This document shows, piece by piece, positions 54,355-62,922 of a DNA stretch of 64,000 nucleotides. The stretch lies in NCBI RefSeq assembly GCF_001440405.1, contig NZ_LLXX01000124.1, positions 52,756 through 116,755 on the forward strand. Direction: 5' to 3'. The stretch is from Bradyrhizobium valentinum. Lineage in GTDB: Bacteria; Pseudomonadota; Alphaproteobacteria; Rhizobiales; Xanthobacteraceae. Under the pieces are notes generated by a model that worked only from the letters and a program-made list of their open reading frames with translations, searched no databases and had not been told where the DNA came from. The translations under genes and the position numbers were made by a program. The stretch's first letter is position 1, and every line of letters begins with the position of its first letter.

Positions 54355-56615
54355 ACATGATCGCCGACGCCACGCCAGGCTACGACAGGCGCGCGGCAGG
54401 AAGCATTCTTGTCGCAGGCATCGTGCTCGCCACTTTGACGGAGGCGATCGCAAGCACCGTCCTGTCGCTCGGGCGCAACGACATCATTGGCGACACCCAT
54501 GCGACTCCCGACGAGTTCGCCTGGCTGGACATCGGATACACCGCTACGAAGCTTATTGGGTTCATGGCCGCCTCCTGGCTCATGACGCGCACCAATCCGC
54601 GCAGCCTGATCATCGGCTCGACTCTGGTCATGGGCACGGCCTGCGGCATCGCCGCCATCACATATCAGCTGGACCTACTGATTGTACTCCGCATGATACA
54701 GGGTTTCTCCGGCGGCACCTTGCTTGTCGCGGGGCAGGCGATCATTTTTCTCGCCTATCCGCGATCCTGTCAGCCGATCCTGCAAGCGCTGTTTGCGATG
54801 GGATCCGTCGTGGCTCCCGCGACCATCGCCCCGGCGCTGCAGGGATGGTTGATCGACAGCCAGTCGTGGGCATGGATCTTCTTCGGCGTCGTTCCGGTGG
54901 CCCTCGCCGCTGTCGGACTTTTGTTGATCGCTGACGGCCCGAGACCCGTTACGACCGCGCGCCTTCCGTTCGACTGGGCCGGCTTCTTGCTGATATCAGT
55001 CGCATTTTTCTGCCTCACCTACGTTCTCAATCAGGGCAGCCGATGGCGTTGGTTCGAGGAGCCTCGCATCGTGTGGCTGACCGTGATCGGCGCAGCAGCC
55101 CTGCTGGCATTTCTCGGCCAACAGGTGATGGCCAAAAGCCAAGGCCTGCTGGATTTCACCCTGTTCCGGTCGAGCGATTTTTCATTCGCATTCATCGTCA
55201 GTTTTGTCGCTGGTGCCGCCTTGTTCGGCAGCGCGTATCTGATCCCGTCCTTTGCCGTGTCCGTTCTCGCGTTCACGCCTACCGATGCAGGCCAGCTCCT
55301 GTTGCCAAGCGGCGCGCTTTTCGTCGGCGCCCTCCTCGTGGCCGCCTTCCTCATGCAGGTCCGCGGCGCTCCGCCGATCGTCACCGTGCCGTTCGGCATC
55401 CTGATGATTATGGCGGCGATGTGGTTGCTGTCCGGCTCGACCAGCGAGAGTGGCGCCGACGACATGATGGCAGCCATCCTGCTGCGCGGATTTGGACTTG
55501 GCTTCCTCTTCCTGTCGATCACTCTCATCGCCTTCAGCGAGCTGAACAACCGCAATCGTGCGTCTGGCATCGGCCTCTTCAATGCGGGCCGCCAGATCGG
55601 TGGCCTCATGGGGGTAGCCGGGCTCCAGACCATGATCGACCACAATGTTACCTCCAACGCTGCAGTGCTTGGCGCCAGCGTCACCGCAGGCGTCCCTGCG
55701 GTCAGCGAGCGGCTGGCGACAGTAAGCGCCATGCTCGCGGCACGAGGGATGGACGGCGTGGCGGCCGGCCGTGCCGCGATGGGCCTGTTGGGCCGAACCG
55801 TTACCGGTCAGTCCACCGTGATCGCTTTCGATACGGCGTTCGCTGCGGTCGCTCTCCTTTTCGTCATCGCCGCGCCCGTGCTGGTCGCCATCAAGATCGC
55901 GTTCGCCCTGCACGCGAAGAAGCGCGTGGCGCAGTTGGCCCGAACCGAGGAGCCGTACATGACACATCCCGCGCCGAAGCCCTCCCGACAAGACAATGCC
56001 GTATCGAGGCCAGACCCTCGCGCCGAGATCGTGCTGGCGGTCAGCGAGGCTCTCGCCAATCCGAGCGGCGCGCCCGCTGACCTCGATAGTATCTTGGATC
56101 GAAGCGGATACTCGAAGGAAGACATTCTATCGGCATTCGAGAGCGTCGACGATCTCATCGTCGCAATCGCCGAACACAAAGCCTCGCTCATATCGCAACC
56201 ATTGGTGAGGAGAGCGCGCCCCGGCACCGTAGACGATGCATGCGAAACCCTCATCGCATTCGGACGCGTTGCCTGGAAGGAATACTCGACCACCCTGGTC
56301 GGGTTCATTCGGATCATGATGACCGAAGGTGCACGCAATCCTGCGCTCAAGAAGCGGGTGCACGAGGCCGGGCAAGCGATTGTCACACTCAAGCTGCGGG
56401 AGTTTCTGTCGGCAGCAAATGAAAAGGGAATCCTGTCGATATCGGACGCTCAGCTATACGCCGAGCAATTGCTGGGACTGCTGAGGGAACCACTCTACCA
56501 GGCACTGATGCTGAGTCCTGCAATGCGCCAGGAGGGAGGAGCCGCCGACCGCGTCAGAGCCAGCATCGAAAGGTTCATTCATGGATGCGCGAGCGCGAGG
56601 AGCATTACCCGATGA
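54351..56615 (+). CDS. EmrB-type MFS efflux pump fused in frame to a TetR-like regulator
   Basis: A 754-residue open frame. Residues 1-536 are a DHA2/EmrB-like drug:H+ antiporter with about 14 membrane segments; it begins MNMIADATPGYDRRAAGS and ends near IKIAFALHAKKRVAQ. Residues 537-754 are TetR-like: AEIVLAVSEALANPS, then LDSILDRSGYSKEDILSAFE in place of the HTH, and an AefR-type ligand domain with FIRIMMTEGARNPALKKRVH. GAGGAG at 55947-55952 lies 6 nt before an in-frame ATG at 55959, so a free regulator could be translated from inside the gene. No stop separates the parts. Read-through fusion, internal start, or both are possible. Confidence 0.85.
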   Translation: MNMIADATPGYDRRAAGSILVAGIVLATLTEAIASTVLSLGRNDIIGDTHATPDEFAWLDIGYTATKLIGFMAASWLMTRTNPRSLIIGSTLVMGTACGIAAITYQLDLLIVLRMIQGFSGGTLLVAGQAIIFLAYPRSCQPILQALFAMGSVVAPATIAPALQGWLIDSQSWAWIFFGVVPVALAAVGLLLIADGPRPVTTARLPFDWAGFLLISVAFFCLTYVLNQGSRWRWFEEPRIVWLTVIGAAALLAFLGQQVMAKSQGLLDFTLFRSSDFSFAFIVSFVAGAALFGSAYLIPSFAVSVLAFTPTDAGQLLLPSGALFVGALLVAAFLMQVRGAPPIVTVPFGILMIMAAMWLLSGSTSESGADDMMAAILLRGFGLGFLFLSITLIAFSELNNRNRASGIGLFNAGRQIGGLMGVAGLQTMIDHNVTSNAAVLGASVTAGVPAVSERLATVSAMLAARGMDGVAAGRAAMGLLGRTVTGQSTVIAFDTAFAAVALLFVIAAPVLVAIKIAFALHAKKRVAQLARTEEPYMTHPAPKPSRQDNAVSRPDPRAEIVLAVSEALANPSGAPADLDSILDRSGYSKEDILSAFESVDDLIVAIAEHKASLISQPLVRRARPGTVDDACETLIAFGRVAWKEYSTTLVGFIRIMMTEGARNPALKKRVHEAGQAIVTLKLREFLSAANEKGILSISDAQLYAEQLLGLLREPLYQALMLSPAMRQEGGAADRVRASIERFIHGCASARSITR

Positions 56616-57640
56616 GCGCGGCTAACGATATTGCCCGATCGAGACGGTTTTGGCTGAAGCGAAACAGCGAGCGCCCTTCAAGACTGGAAGTCGTCGGCGA
56701 TGTCCCGCCAGACTTGGCAAACAACATCGACGAGAATGGATCCCTGGTGACCGTCGATCCAGCCGACTGGATCGTCTGTTTCGTACCCGGCCTTCGACGG
56801 CAGTGGTGGCATCGGTTCGTCCACCACAGGCATAAGCACGTCTTTGCCATGCGACCCACGGGCACGGGGAGTTGGCTACTCGTGGAGCCGTGGTGGACGC
56901 GCATGATGGTGACGATCTTGCCGCCGGCCGATGCAGTCAGATTTCTCCGGTGGGGTGCGACGGGCGATATCCTTCGCGTCCGCGAAGCCGTCCCGGGTAA
57001 AGCGAGCCAGATTCGCGGCTGGTCCAACTGCGCGGTTCTCTCGGCGTTCTTGCTGGGGCGATCGAGCTGGGCATGGACGCCGCACGGTCTCTACCGGCAA
57101 TTGCTCCGGGAAAAGTCGACACGACACGAGAATGTTCAGCAACTTCTCGTCGACCAATTCACCAAAGTCGTCGGCCATCACTCGTCCAACGCACTGAGTG
57201 TCAGCGCCGACCAGCTTTCCCTCCCACTACGGGAGTTGCTCATCATCATTGGACGCAATCTTCTCGAGACGATGATGACACCGTCGTTGCTGGAGGTTTG
57301 CTACACCGCCATCCTTGAAGCGGACCGCTACCCCTATGCGACACAGGCCTACGCGCAACACGGCCCTAAGCCGGCCATCGCGGTCCTTACGAAAATTCTC
57401 GCGAAAGCGAAGCAGGCCGGCGAAATCGATCTCGCGGATTGCGAAGCCGGCGCCCGCCAGTTTCTTGGAATGCTCCACGGAAACGTTCACCTGGAAGCTG
57501 TGCTTCAGCTCGGCGAGATACCAACGCTTTCCGAAATCGATTTGCGCGCCCGCACCGCGGTGAAAGTCTTTCTCGGCGGCGCCGAGCCAAACGAGACAGC
57601 AATTATCGCACCACTGAAGGAGATCGAACATGCACAGTGA
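56612..57640 (+). CDS. Chimeric protein: unrecognised N-terminal domain plus TetR ligand-binding domain
   Basis: A 342-residue protein. Residues 1-155 have no HTH; they contain WWHRFVHHRHKHVFAMRP, WLLVEPWW, GWSNCAVLSAFLLG and TPHGLYRQLLRE, a pattern I associate with phage-encoded hypothetical proteins, without a known function. From about residue 160 the sequence matches a TetR ligand-binding domain: VQQLLVDQFTKVVG corresponds to the helix right after a TetR HTH, followed by AILEADRYPYATQAYAQHGP and FLGMLHGNVHLEA. Thus the DNA-binding part seems replaced. The ATG at 56612 overlaps the pump stop by 4 bp; an AGGAG lies about 9 nt upstream. Confidence 0.78.
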   Translation: MSAANDIARSRRFWLKRNSERPSRLEVVGDVPPDLANNIDENGSLVTVDPADWIVCFVPGLRRQWWHRFVHHRHKHVFAMRPTGTGSWLLVEPWWTRMMVTILPPADAVRFLRWGATGDILRVREAVPGKASQIRGWSNCAVLSAFLLGRSSWAWTPHGLYRQLLREKSTRHENVQQLLVDQFTKVVGHHSSNALSVSADQLSLPLRELLIIIGRNLLETMMTPSLLEVCYTAILEADRYPYATQAYAQHGPKPAIAVLTKILAKAKQAGEIDLADCEAGARQFLGMLHGNVHLEAVLQLGEIPTLSEIDLRARTAVKVFLGGAEPNETAIIAPLKEIEHAQ

Positions 57641-57878
57641 AAAGGTCGTTATCGTGACGGCCGGCAGCTCCGGCATCGGGCGGGCAGCGGCGCTTCGTTT
57701 CGCCAGACAAGGCGACAAGGTGCTCGTTCCCGGCCGCCGTCCCGGCCCAGTCGAAGCGACGGTTGCCGAGCATGAGAACATCGCAGGCCTGGTCCGGGAC
57801 CGCCAGGCGATCAATTGGCTTCAACGTTCCGTCCCCGGCCCGAGAGATAGATGCGCGCCGCGTTACCGCCAAAGATAG
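57630..57878 (+). pseudogene. 5' fragment of an SDR gene
   Basis: The frame starts with KVVIVTAGSSGIGRAAALRF and VLVPGRRPGPVEATVAEHE, the SDR nucleotide-binding region. SDR-like sequence ends near 57794; beyond this the frame runs into the antisense of the amidohydrolase gene until 57878. About 190 residues including the catalytic Tyr-x-x-x-Lys are missing. It overlaps the chimera gene by 11 bp and was probably the fourth gene of the efflux operon before truncation. Confidence 0.75.
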
Positions 57879-58662
57879 CTGCGTTTTCATCACGCGACAG
57901 ACCGGCCAGCATGGTTTCGGCGGCGGCAAGCCATTTTTCATAACCGCCCGCCAAATTGACCACCGGCCAGTCGCTTCCCCATAGCAGGCGATGTGGCCCG
58001 AAGCACGCAACGACGTGATCCACGGCCTTCCGCAGATCGGCAATTTGCCAGCCTGGCGCGGCCTCGGTTGCCAAACCCGATAGCTTGCAGACGATGTTGG
58101 GGCGTTCGGCGAGCGACGCGATATCATCCTGCCAGACCGCGAGCTCGCCGGTTGCAAGCCCCGGCTTGGCGCAATGGTCCAGCACGAACTGCAGCTCAGG
58201 ATAATCATCAACGACCCGCAGCAGCCGCGGCAAATGGCGCGGCAACACCAGCGCGTCGAACACCAGGCTGTTTCGAGCCATTGCCGCCAATAGCGGCGCC
58301 AAGGCAGGGCGGAGCAGCCAATCGTCATCGGGAATGTCCTGCACCATCGGCCGCAATCCAACCAGGAGTTTGCGCGCAGCGAGCGCATCAATGCGCGCCG
58401 CGCCGTCGGCTGCGTCGAAATCCGTCCAGCCGACCACCCCCCGCACCACCTGCGCCTTCGCGGCGATGTCGAGCAGAAACATGGTCTCCGCCTCGGTCGG
58501 TGCGGCCTGCACCAAAATCGTCCCCTTGATGTCAGCGGCAGCGAGGTGCGGCGCCAGGTCCGAAAGGGAAAAGTCACGATGGATCGGTGCGAGCGCAGGC
58601 GTCAGCCAACCATAATCGCCCCGGGCGAGACTCCACAAATGGTGGTGCGCATCGATCCGCAT
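57811..58662 (-). CDS. Amidohydrolase-2 family lactonase-like protein
   Basis: A 283-residue TIM-barrel hydrolase starting MRIDAHHHLWSLARGDYGWL, with QFVLDHCAKP, NIVCKLSGL and LLWGSDWPV, the pattern of the L-fucono-1,5-lactonase/2-pyrone-dicarboxylate lactonase group. The ATG at 58662 overlaps the aldo-keto reductase stop by one base (TGATG). With that reductase it may oxidise L-fucose or a similar sugar to its acid (inference). The C-terminal end lies at the breakpoint of the truncated SDR. Confidence 0.85.
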   Translation of the reverse strand: MRIDAHHHLWSLARGDYGWLTPALAPIHRDFSLSDLAPHLAAADIKGTILVQAAPTEAETMFLLDIAAKAQVVRGVVGWTDFDAADGAARIDALAARKLLVGLRPMVQDIPDDDWLLRPALAPLLAAMARNSLVFDALVLPRHLPRLLRVVDDYPELQFVLDHCAKPGLATGELAVWQDDIASLAERPNIVCKLSGLATEAAPGWQIADLRKAVDHVVACFGPHRLLWGSDWPVVNLAGGYEKWLAAAETMLAGLSRDENAAIFGGNAARIYLSGRGRNVEAN

Positions 58663-59699
58663 CAGCCGGCTGCCGCCCGCGGAACAGGCGCTTCCGCATC
58701 CAGCAGACCCTTGGCCTTCAGATCGGCCCAAAGCGCGGTTGGCACCTCGATGGACAGCGCGGCTACGTTGCGCTCGACCTCCTGCGGACTCTGGCCTCCC
58801 AGCACAACGCTCGCCACCGCCGGATGGCCCAGAGCGAAATGCAGTGCCGCGGTCGGCAGGGCGACGCCATGCGCATCACATACACGTTCGATCTGCGCCA
58901 CCTTTGCCAGGATCTCAGATGGCGCATCCCTGTAATTGTATTTGGCGCCGCTCACCGCGCCGGTCGCCAAAATACCTGAATTGAATACGCCGCCGAGCAA
59001 CACACCTATTCCCTGTTGCTGCGCAAGCGGCAGAAATTCCGCCAGCGCCGGTTGCTCGAGCAGGGAATAGCGCCCGGCGAGCAGCATGGTATCGAATGAT
59101 CCGGCTTGCGCGAAACGCACGCACATCTCGGCCTCGTTCACGCCGATCCCGATACCCGCAACAACGCCCTCTCCGCGAAGCCGGTCCAGCGCGACGTACG
59201 CCCCAGCCATCGCTTCGCGAAACCGCTCCTCGATCGCGTCGATGCCATGAGTCCAGACGTCGACGTCGTGAATCAGCAACAGATCCAGCCGGTCAGTCCC
59301 CAGCCGCAACAGCGATTGTTCCACCGAACGCATGGTGCCGTCATAGGAATAGTCGAACACTGCCCGGTGCGGCAGCCCACCCACAAAGCCGGAGCCGTCG
59401 CCTCGCGCATGAAACGGGTCCATCCAGCGACCGACCTTGGTGCAAACAACGATGTCCTGGCGCGGCACGCACCTGATCGCCGTGCCGCAACGATGTTCGG
59501 CAAGGCCGTTGCCATAGTGCGGAGAAGTATCGAGGAGATTGATGCCGAGCTCGAACGCGCGTTTCACCGTATCGACGGCCGTGTCGTCATCCAGTTGCAC
59601 GTAGAGGTCACCAAGCGGCGCGGTTCCGAATCCTAGAACCGAAACCTGAAGCCGCGTCCGACCAAGGGTACGGCGCGGCACTGCGAGCACCGGGTTCAT
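58662..59699 (-). CDS. Aldo/keto reductase (L-fucose/D-threo-aldose dehydrogenase-like)
   Basis: A 345-residue aldo/keto reductase. RTLGRTRLQVSVLGFGTAPL, LLDTSPHYGNGLAEHRCGTA (Asp-Tyr), VCTKVG (Lys) and LLLIHDVD (His) give the catalytic tetrad, and SVVLGGQSPQEVERN binds the cofactor. It resembles D-threo-aldose/L-fucose 1-dehydrogenases. The ATG at 59699 fits family length; the open frame upstream to 59828 is not needed. Together with the lactonase-like gene it forms a two-gene sugar-oxidation module. Confidence 0.85.
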   Translation of the reverse strand: MNPVLAVPRRTLGRTRLQVSVLGFGTAPLGDLYVQLDDDTAVDTVKRAFELGINLLDTSPHYGNGLAEHRCGTAIRCVPRQDIVVCTKVGRWMDPFHARGDGSGFVGGLPHRAVFDYSYDGTMRSVEQSLLRLGTDRLDLLLIHDVDVWTHGIDAIEERFREAMAGAYVALDRLRGEGVVAGIGIGVNEAEMCVRFAQAGSFDTMLLAGRYSLLEQPALAEFLPLAQQQGIGVLLGGVFNSGILATGAVSGAKYNYRDAPSEILAKVAQIERVCDAHGVALPTAALHFALGHPAVASVVLGGQSPQEVERNVAALSIEVPTALWADLKAKGLLDAEAPVPRAAAG

Positions 59700-59803
59700 G
59701 TCGATTGGCACATTTTGGATCGCCCAAGTGCGCGTTGCATAGATCACGGCGGTGCCTGGCCACGGCCTGCAGCGGCCAGACGCCGGATTCTGCCTTCTCG
59801 CCG

Positions 59804-61525
59804 TCACTTCTTGACGGCGAACACCCAAACGACGCCGCCCTGCGGCACGTTATTCTCCAGGCCAGGGACCTTGCCCACCAATGCGTCCTGGATACGCTGC
59901 GCGTCCACGCCCCAGCCCGACTGGACGGCGATATACTGGGTGCCGTCTACTTCATAGGCGATCGGCATGCCCATGATGCCGGAGTTGGTCTTTTGCTCCC
60001 AAAGCAGTTCGCCGGTCTTGGCATGGAAGGCGCGGAACATCCGGTCATTGGTGCCACCGACCAGGATGAGATCGCCCGCGGTTGCCGTCACCGAGCCGAA
60101 CAGGTGTGACTTGGGAAAATTGTGCGACCAGACCTTCTTGCCCGTGGCCGGATCCCACGCCTGCAGTTCGCCAAAGTGGGTGGCGCCGGGACGAGGCGTC
60201 AGGCCGATATCCTCGGGCTTCGTCCCGAGCCAAAGCTGGCCGGGAACCAGCGGCACTTTCTCGCCGGTGAATCCGCCACAGAAATTCTCGTTGGCCGGAA
60301 CGTAGACCAGTTTGGTGTTCTGACTATATGCCGCCGACGGCCAATCCTTGCCGCCCCACAATGACGGACAGAACTCGACCCGCTTGCCAATGCCTGGCTT
60401 GTGAGCGGGATCGGGAATCGGCTTGCCGTTCGGATCGATGCTCTTCCAGACATCGGTATAAACGAACGGCCAGCCCGCCACGTATTTGATGCCCTCCGGC
60501 TTGCGCTCGAGCACCCAGAAAATCGCGTTGCGTCCCGGATGGATCAGACTCTTGATGGTGCGGCCGTCCCTTTGCAGGTCGATCAGCATCGGCGCGTCCA
60601 CCTCGTCCCAGTCCCAGGAATCGTTTTGATGGTACTGGAAGTATGATTTCATCTTGCCGCTGTCGGGATCGAGCGCGAGCACCGATGTCGAGTAGAGATT
60701 GTCGCCGGGGTGCGTTTCGCCCGGCCAGGGAGCAGCATTGCCGGTGCCCCAGTAGATCGTCCTGGTATCGACATCGTAGTTGCCTGTCATCCAGGCGGGC
60801 GCGCCGCCCGTTTTCCAGTCGTCGCCTTTCCAGGTTTCATTGCCAGGTTCTCCCTCGCCTGGAATGGTGAAGGTTCGCCACAGCTCCTTGCCGGTGTTGG
60901 CGTCATAGGCAACGATGTAACCGCGCACGCCGAATTCGCCACCTGAACCGCCGACGATCACCTTGCCGTCGACGACCAACGGCATCAGGGTCAAATACTG
61001 CCCCTTCTTGTAGTCCTGAACCTTGGTATCCCAGACCACTTTTCCGGTCTTGGCATCGAGCGCTACCAGGTGGTCGTCCGTCGTGGCGAGGTATACCTTG
61101 TCCTGCCACAGGCCGACGCCGCGGTTGGTCGGGTGCAATTGGAAGAGATCTTCGGGGAGCTGGCGCTTGTATCGCCAGTACTCGTCGCCGGTCTTGGCGT
61201 TGAGCGCAATCACCTGCCCCATCGGCGTTGCGACGAACATCACGCCATTGTTGATGATCGGCGGGGCCTCGTGTCCCTCGACTACACCGGTCGAGAACGT
61301 CCACACCGGCACCAGGTTTTTCACGTTCGAGGTGTTGATCTGGTCGAGCGGGCTGTATCCCTGGCCGTCATAGGTCCGGCGATAATGCATCCAGTTGCCA
61401 GGCTCAGGATTCTTGAGTCGCTCGGCAGTCACCGGACTGTAGTTCTCGATCGGGCCGGCGGCAGCGATCGAAACGAGGCATGTGGACGCGAGCAAACCCG
61501 ACAAAAGCCATTGCTTCAAGGCCAT
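59804..61525 (-). CDS. PQQ-dependent alcohol dehydrogenase, lanthanide type, lacking the vicinal cysteine pair
   Basis: A periplasmic quinoprotein of 573 residues. MALKQWLLSGLLASTCLVS to IAAA is a signal peptide, and the propeller shows W-motif repeats such as ALDAKTGKVVW. The catalytic region reads WDWDEVDAPM: Asp-x-Asp, where the second Asp is the lanthanide ligand of XoxF/ExaF-type enzymes. The position that carries the adjacent Cys-Cys in typical methanol/ethanol dehydrogenases reads FQLHPTNRGVGLW, without cysteines. GGGGAGG lies 7 nt before the ATG. A Rieske protein gene lies 74 bp upstream on the same strand. Confidence 0.88.
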   Translation of the reverse strand: MALKQWLLSGLLASTCLVSIAAAGPIENYSPVTAERLKNPEPGNWMHYRRTYDGQGYSPLDQINTSNVKNLVPVWTFSTGVVEGHEAPPIINNGVMFVATPMGQVIALNAKTGDEYWRYKRQLPEDLFQLHPTNRGVGLWQDKVYLATTDDHLVALDAKTGKVVWDTKVQDYKKGQYLTLMPLVVDGKVIVGGSGGEFGVRGYIVAYDANTGKELWRTFTIPGEGEPGNETWKGDDWKTGGAPAWMTGNYDVDTRTIYWGTGNAAPWPGETHPGDNLYSTSVLALDPDSGKMKSYFQYHQNDSWDWDEVDAPMLIDLQRDGRTIKSLIHPGRNAIFWVLERKPEGIKYVAGWPFVYTDVWKSIDPNGKPIPDPAHKPGIGKRVEFCPSLWGGKDWPSAAYSQNTKLVYVPANENFCGGFTGEKVPLVPGQLWLGTKPEDIGLTPRPGATHFGELQAWDPATGKKVWSHNFPKSHLFGSVTATAGDLILVGGTNDRMFRAFHAKTGELLWEQKTNSGIMGMPIAYEVDGTQYIAVQSGWGVDAQRIQDALVGKVPGLENNVPQGGVVWVFAVKK

Positions 61526-61599
61526 AGCGCAACCTCCCCTTTGTTTTTCGTCTCACGAATTCTGTTTTTTCATTGTCGTGGATCGACGGCGGCCCGCCG

Positions 61600-62250
61600 T
61601 CACCTGGCCTGCTGCGCACCTACCTTTCCAACGAATGCCGCGGCCACCGTCAGTGGACCGTCTTCTGCCGCCAACGGAAGCGCCGGCAGACGCCGGGGCG
61701 CCGGCCCAAACACCGCTTGCCCGCTTTGTCTCGGGTCAAATTCCGAATTATGGCAAACACATTTGAACACGTCCTTGTCGCCGCCAGCCGCCTTTACCCA
61801 TGCGGTGATCGGACAGCCGGTGTGGACGCAGATCACCGAATAGGCCACGACGCCGCCGGCCGCGCGTGAGCGCGTCTCTTCGTCCAGTTCGGCCGGATCC
61901 AGTTTGACGACGACCACCTCGTTCAGGCGCGAGCCCTTGCGGACAACCGACGTCTTCGGGTCCTTTGGCCAGGCCCGCGCCGGCGGTCCACCGGCTTTCA
62001 GATCCTGCGGCTTGATCACCTCGCCCGCACGGTCCCCTTCTGCGAAAACCAGGATGTCGGCTTTCTGCGGCCGCTCGTTGCTGCCGGGCAGATCTTCCTC
62101 GGCAACGGAGGACCTAGACGACGCCAGGCAAGCGCCCGTGGCGAAAGCGGTCAGGATGAGTGCACGCCGCGTCGGATCCTGACACATCGCTGTTGCGAGC
62201 TCCGTGTCTGTGCTTGTGATCGACGTTGTGGCCTGATCGGATTTGCACAT
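61600..62250 (-). CDS. Exported Rieske [2Fe-2S] protein
   Basis: A protein of up to 216 residues. DPTRRALILTAFATGACLAS looks like a Tat-like or Sec leader; an ATG at 62187 just before it is an alternative start. The Rieske domain has VHTGCPI (Cys-x-His preceded by IC) and CVCHNSEFDP, with a disulfide-type cysteine pair as in soluble or SoxF-like Rieske proteins. Lying 74 bp upstream of the PQQ dehydrogenase on the same strand, it may carry electrons from it to the respiratory chain. Confidence 0.83.
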   Translation of the reverse strand: MCKSDQATTSITSTDTELATAMCQDPTRRALILTAFATGACLASSRSSVAEEDLPGSNERPQKADILVFAEGDRAGEVIKPQDLKAGGPPARAWPKDPKTSVVRKGSRLNEVVVVKLDPAELDEETRSRAAGGVVAYSVICVHTGCPITAWVKAAGGDKDVFKCVCHNSEFDPRQSGQAVFGPAPRRLPALPLAAEDGPLTVAAAFVGKVGAQQAR

Positions 62251-62710
62251 GACACAAACTGAAGGAGGGAGTCGGTCAAAAGAAAGGCGACGAACAAATT
62301 TGTCTTTTGCGCAATGCGCCTTGCAGTTGCATCAGTGATTCCAGGAAAAGCCAGCAACAACGGGAGTCCATTGCATTTCACGCGATCGTAACTGCCGATT
62401 TGCGCATCATGCATATTTCGCAGAACAGCTCAGCCTTCTGCAGTGTGCGGTGCATTATCGCGCGTGCGGTCAAGAGCGAGAATTGCAGAATTCGCGCGGA
62501 GCGTTCGGCGCACGTCGATGCCTGTGGCGTGCAAATGGTGAAAGACTGTGCAGCGCCGGGCGACGTGGAAGAGATGATCCCGCATCCGGGTCATGACAAC
62601 GATGTTCACGTTTGACGAGAATTTGTTTTGCTGTGTCGCTGCGTCAGCGTTACTGACCAAATGCAATCTTTTCCTGATGCCCCGCTTTCGCCAAACATGC
62701 GGACGCAAAT

Positions 62711-62725
62711 ATAGAATGGTTCTAT
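62711..62725. promoter_or_regulatory. Inverted repeat, possible operator for the IorAB-like genes
   Basis: ATAGAA and TTCTAT form a perfect 6-bp inverted repeat around TGG, about 200 bp before the iron-sulfur subunit gene. Confidence 0.3.
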
Positions 62726-62756
62726 GGCGGCGATCCGCCAGGCGCGGCCTACTGAA

Positions 62757-62786
62757 CAACAGCCAATAATACAACAGCCAATAATA
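62757..62786. repeat. Two 15-bp tandem repeats in the leader of the IorAB-like genes
   Basis: CAACAGCCAATAATA occurs twice in direct succession (62757-62771, 62772-62786), AT-rich compared with the surroundings. Confidence 0.9.
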
Positions 62787-62922
62787 ACGATTCAGGAGGA
62801 TGGCTCGAAGAAATCCCAGCCAGACAAGACAGCAAGGAATTTCGAAGCGGCGTCGAGCGGTCAGCAAAAATGTTTTCGCTCGCGTCGGAGCGACCATCAG
62901 CAGCTTACGAAGGGGATCGATC

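Larger units (their letters stand above)
62251..62922. other. Intergenic region upstream of the IorAB-like genes
   Basis: No convincing gene in about 670 bp. It holds a palindrome ACAAATTTGT at 62294-62303, the inverted repeat at 62711-62725, and a tandem repeat at 62757-62786. An ATG at 62800 starts a frame leading into the iron-sulfur gene, but its ribosome-site-like AGGAGG touches the ATG and the added 41 residues look unlike the family. Confidence 0.6.

Noticed and set aside
62800..62922. 41-residue N-terminal extension of the IorA-like subunit
   Set aside because: The AGGAGG touches the ATG and the extension is basic and unlike the family; 62923 has a proper ribosome site.
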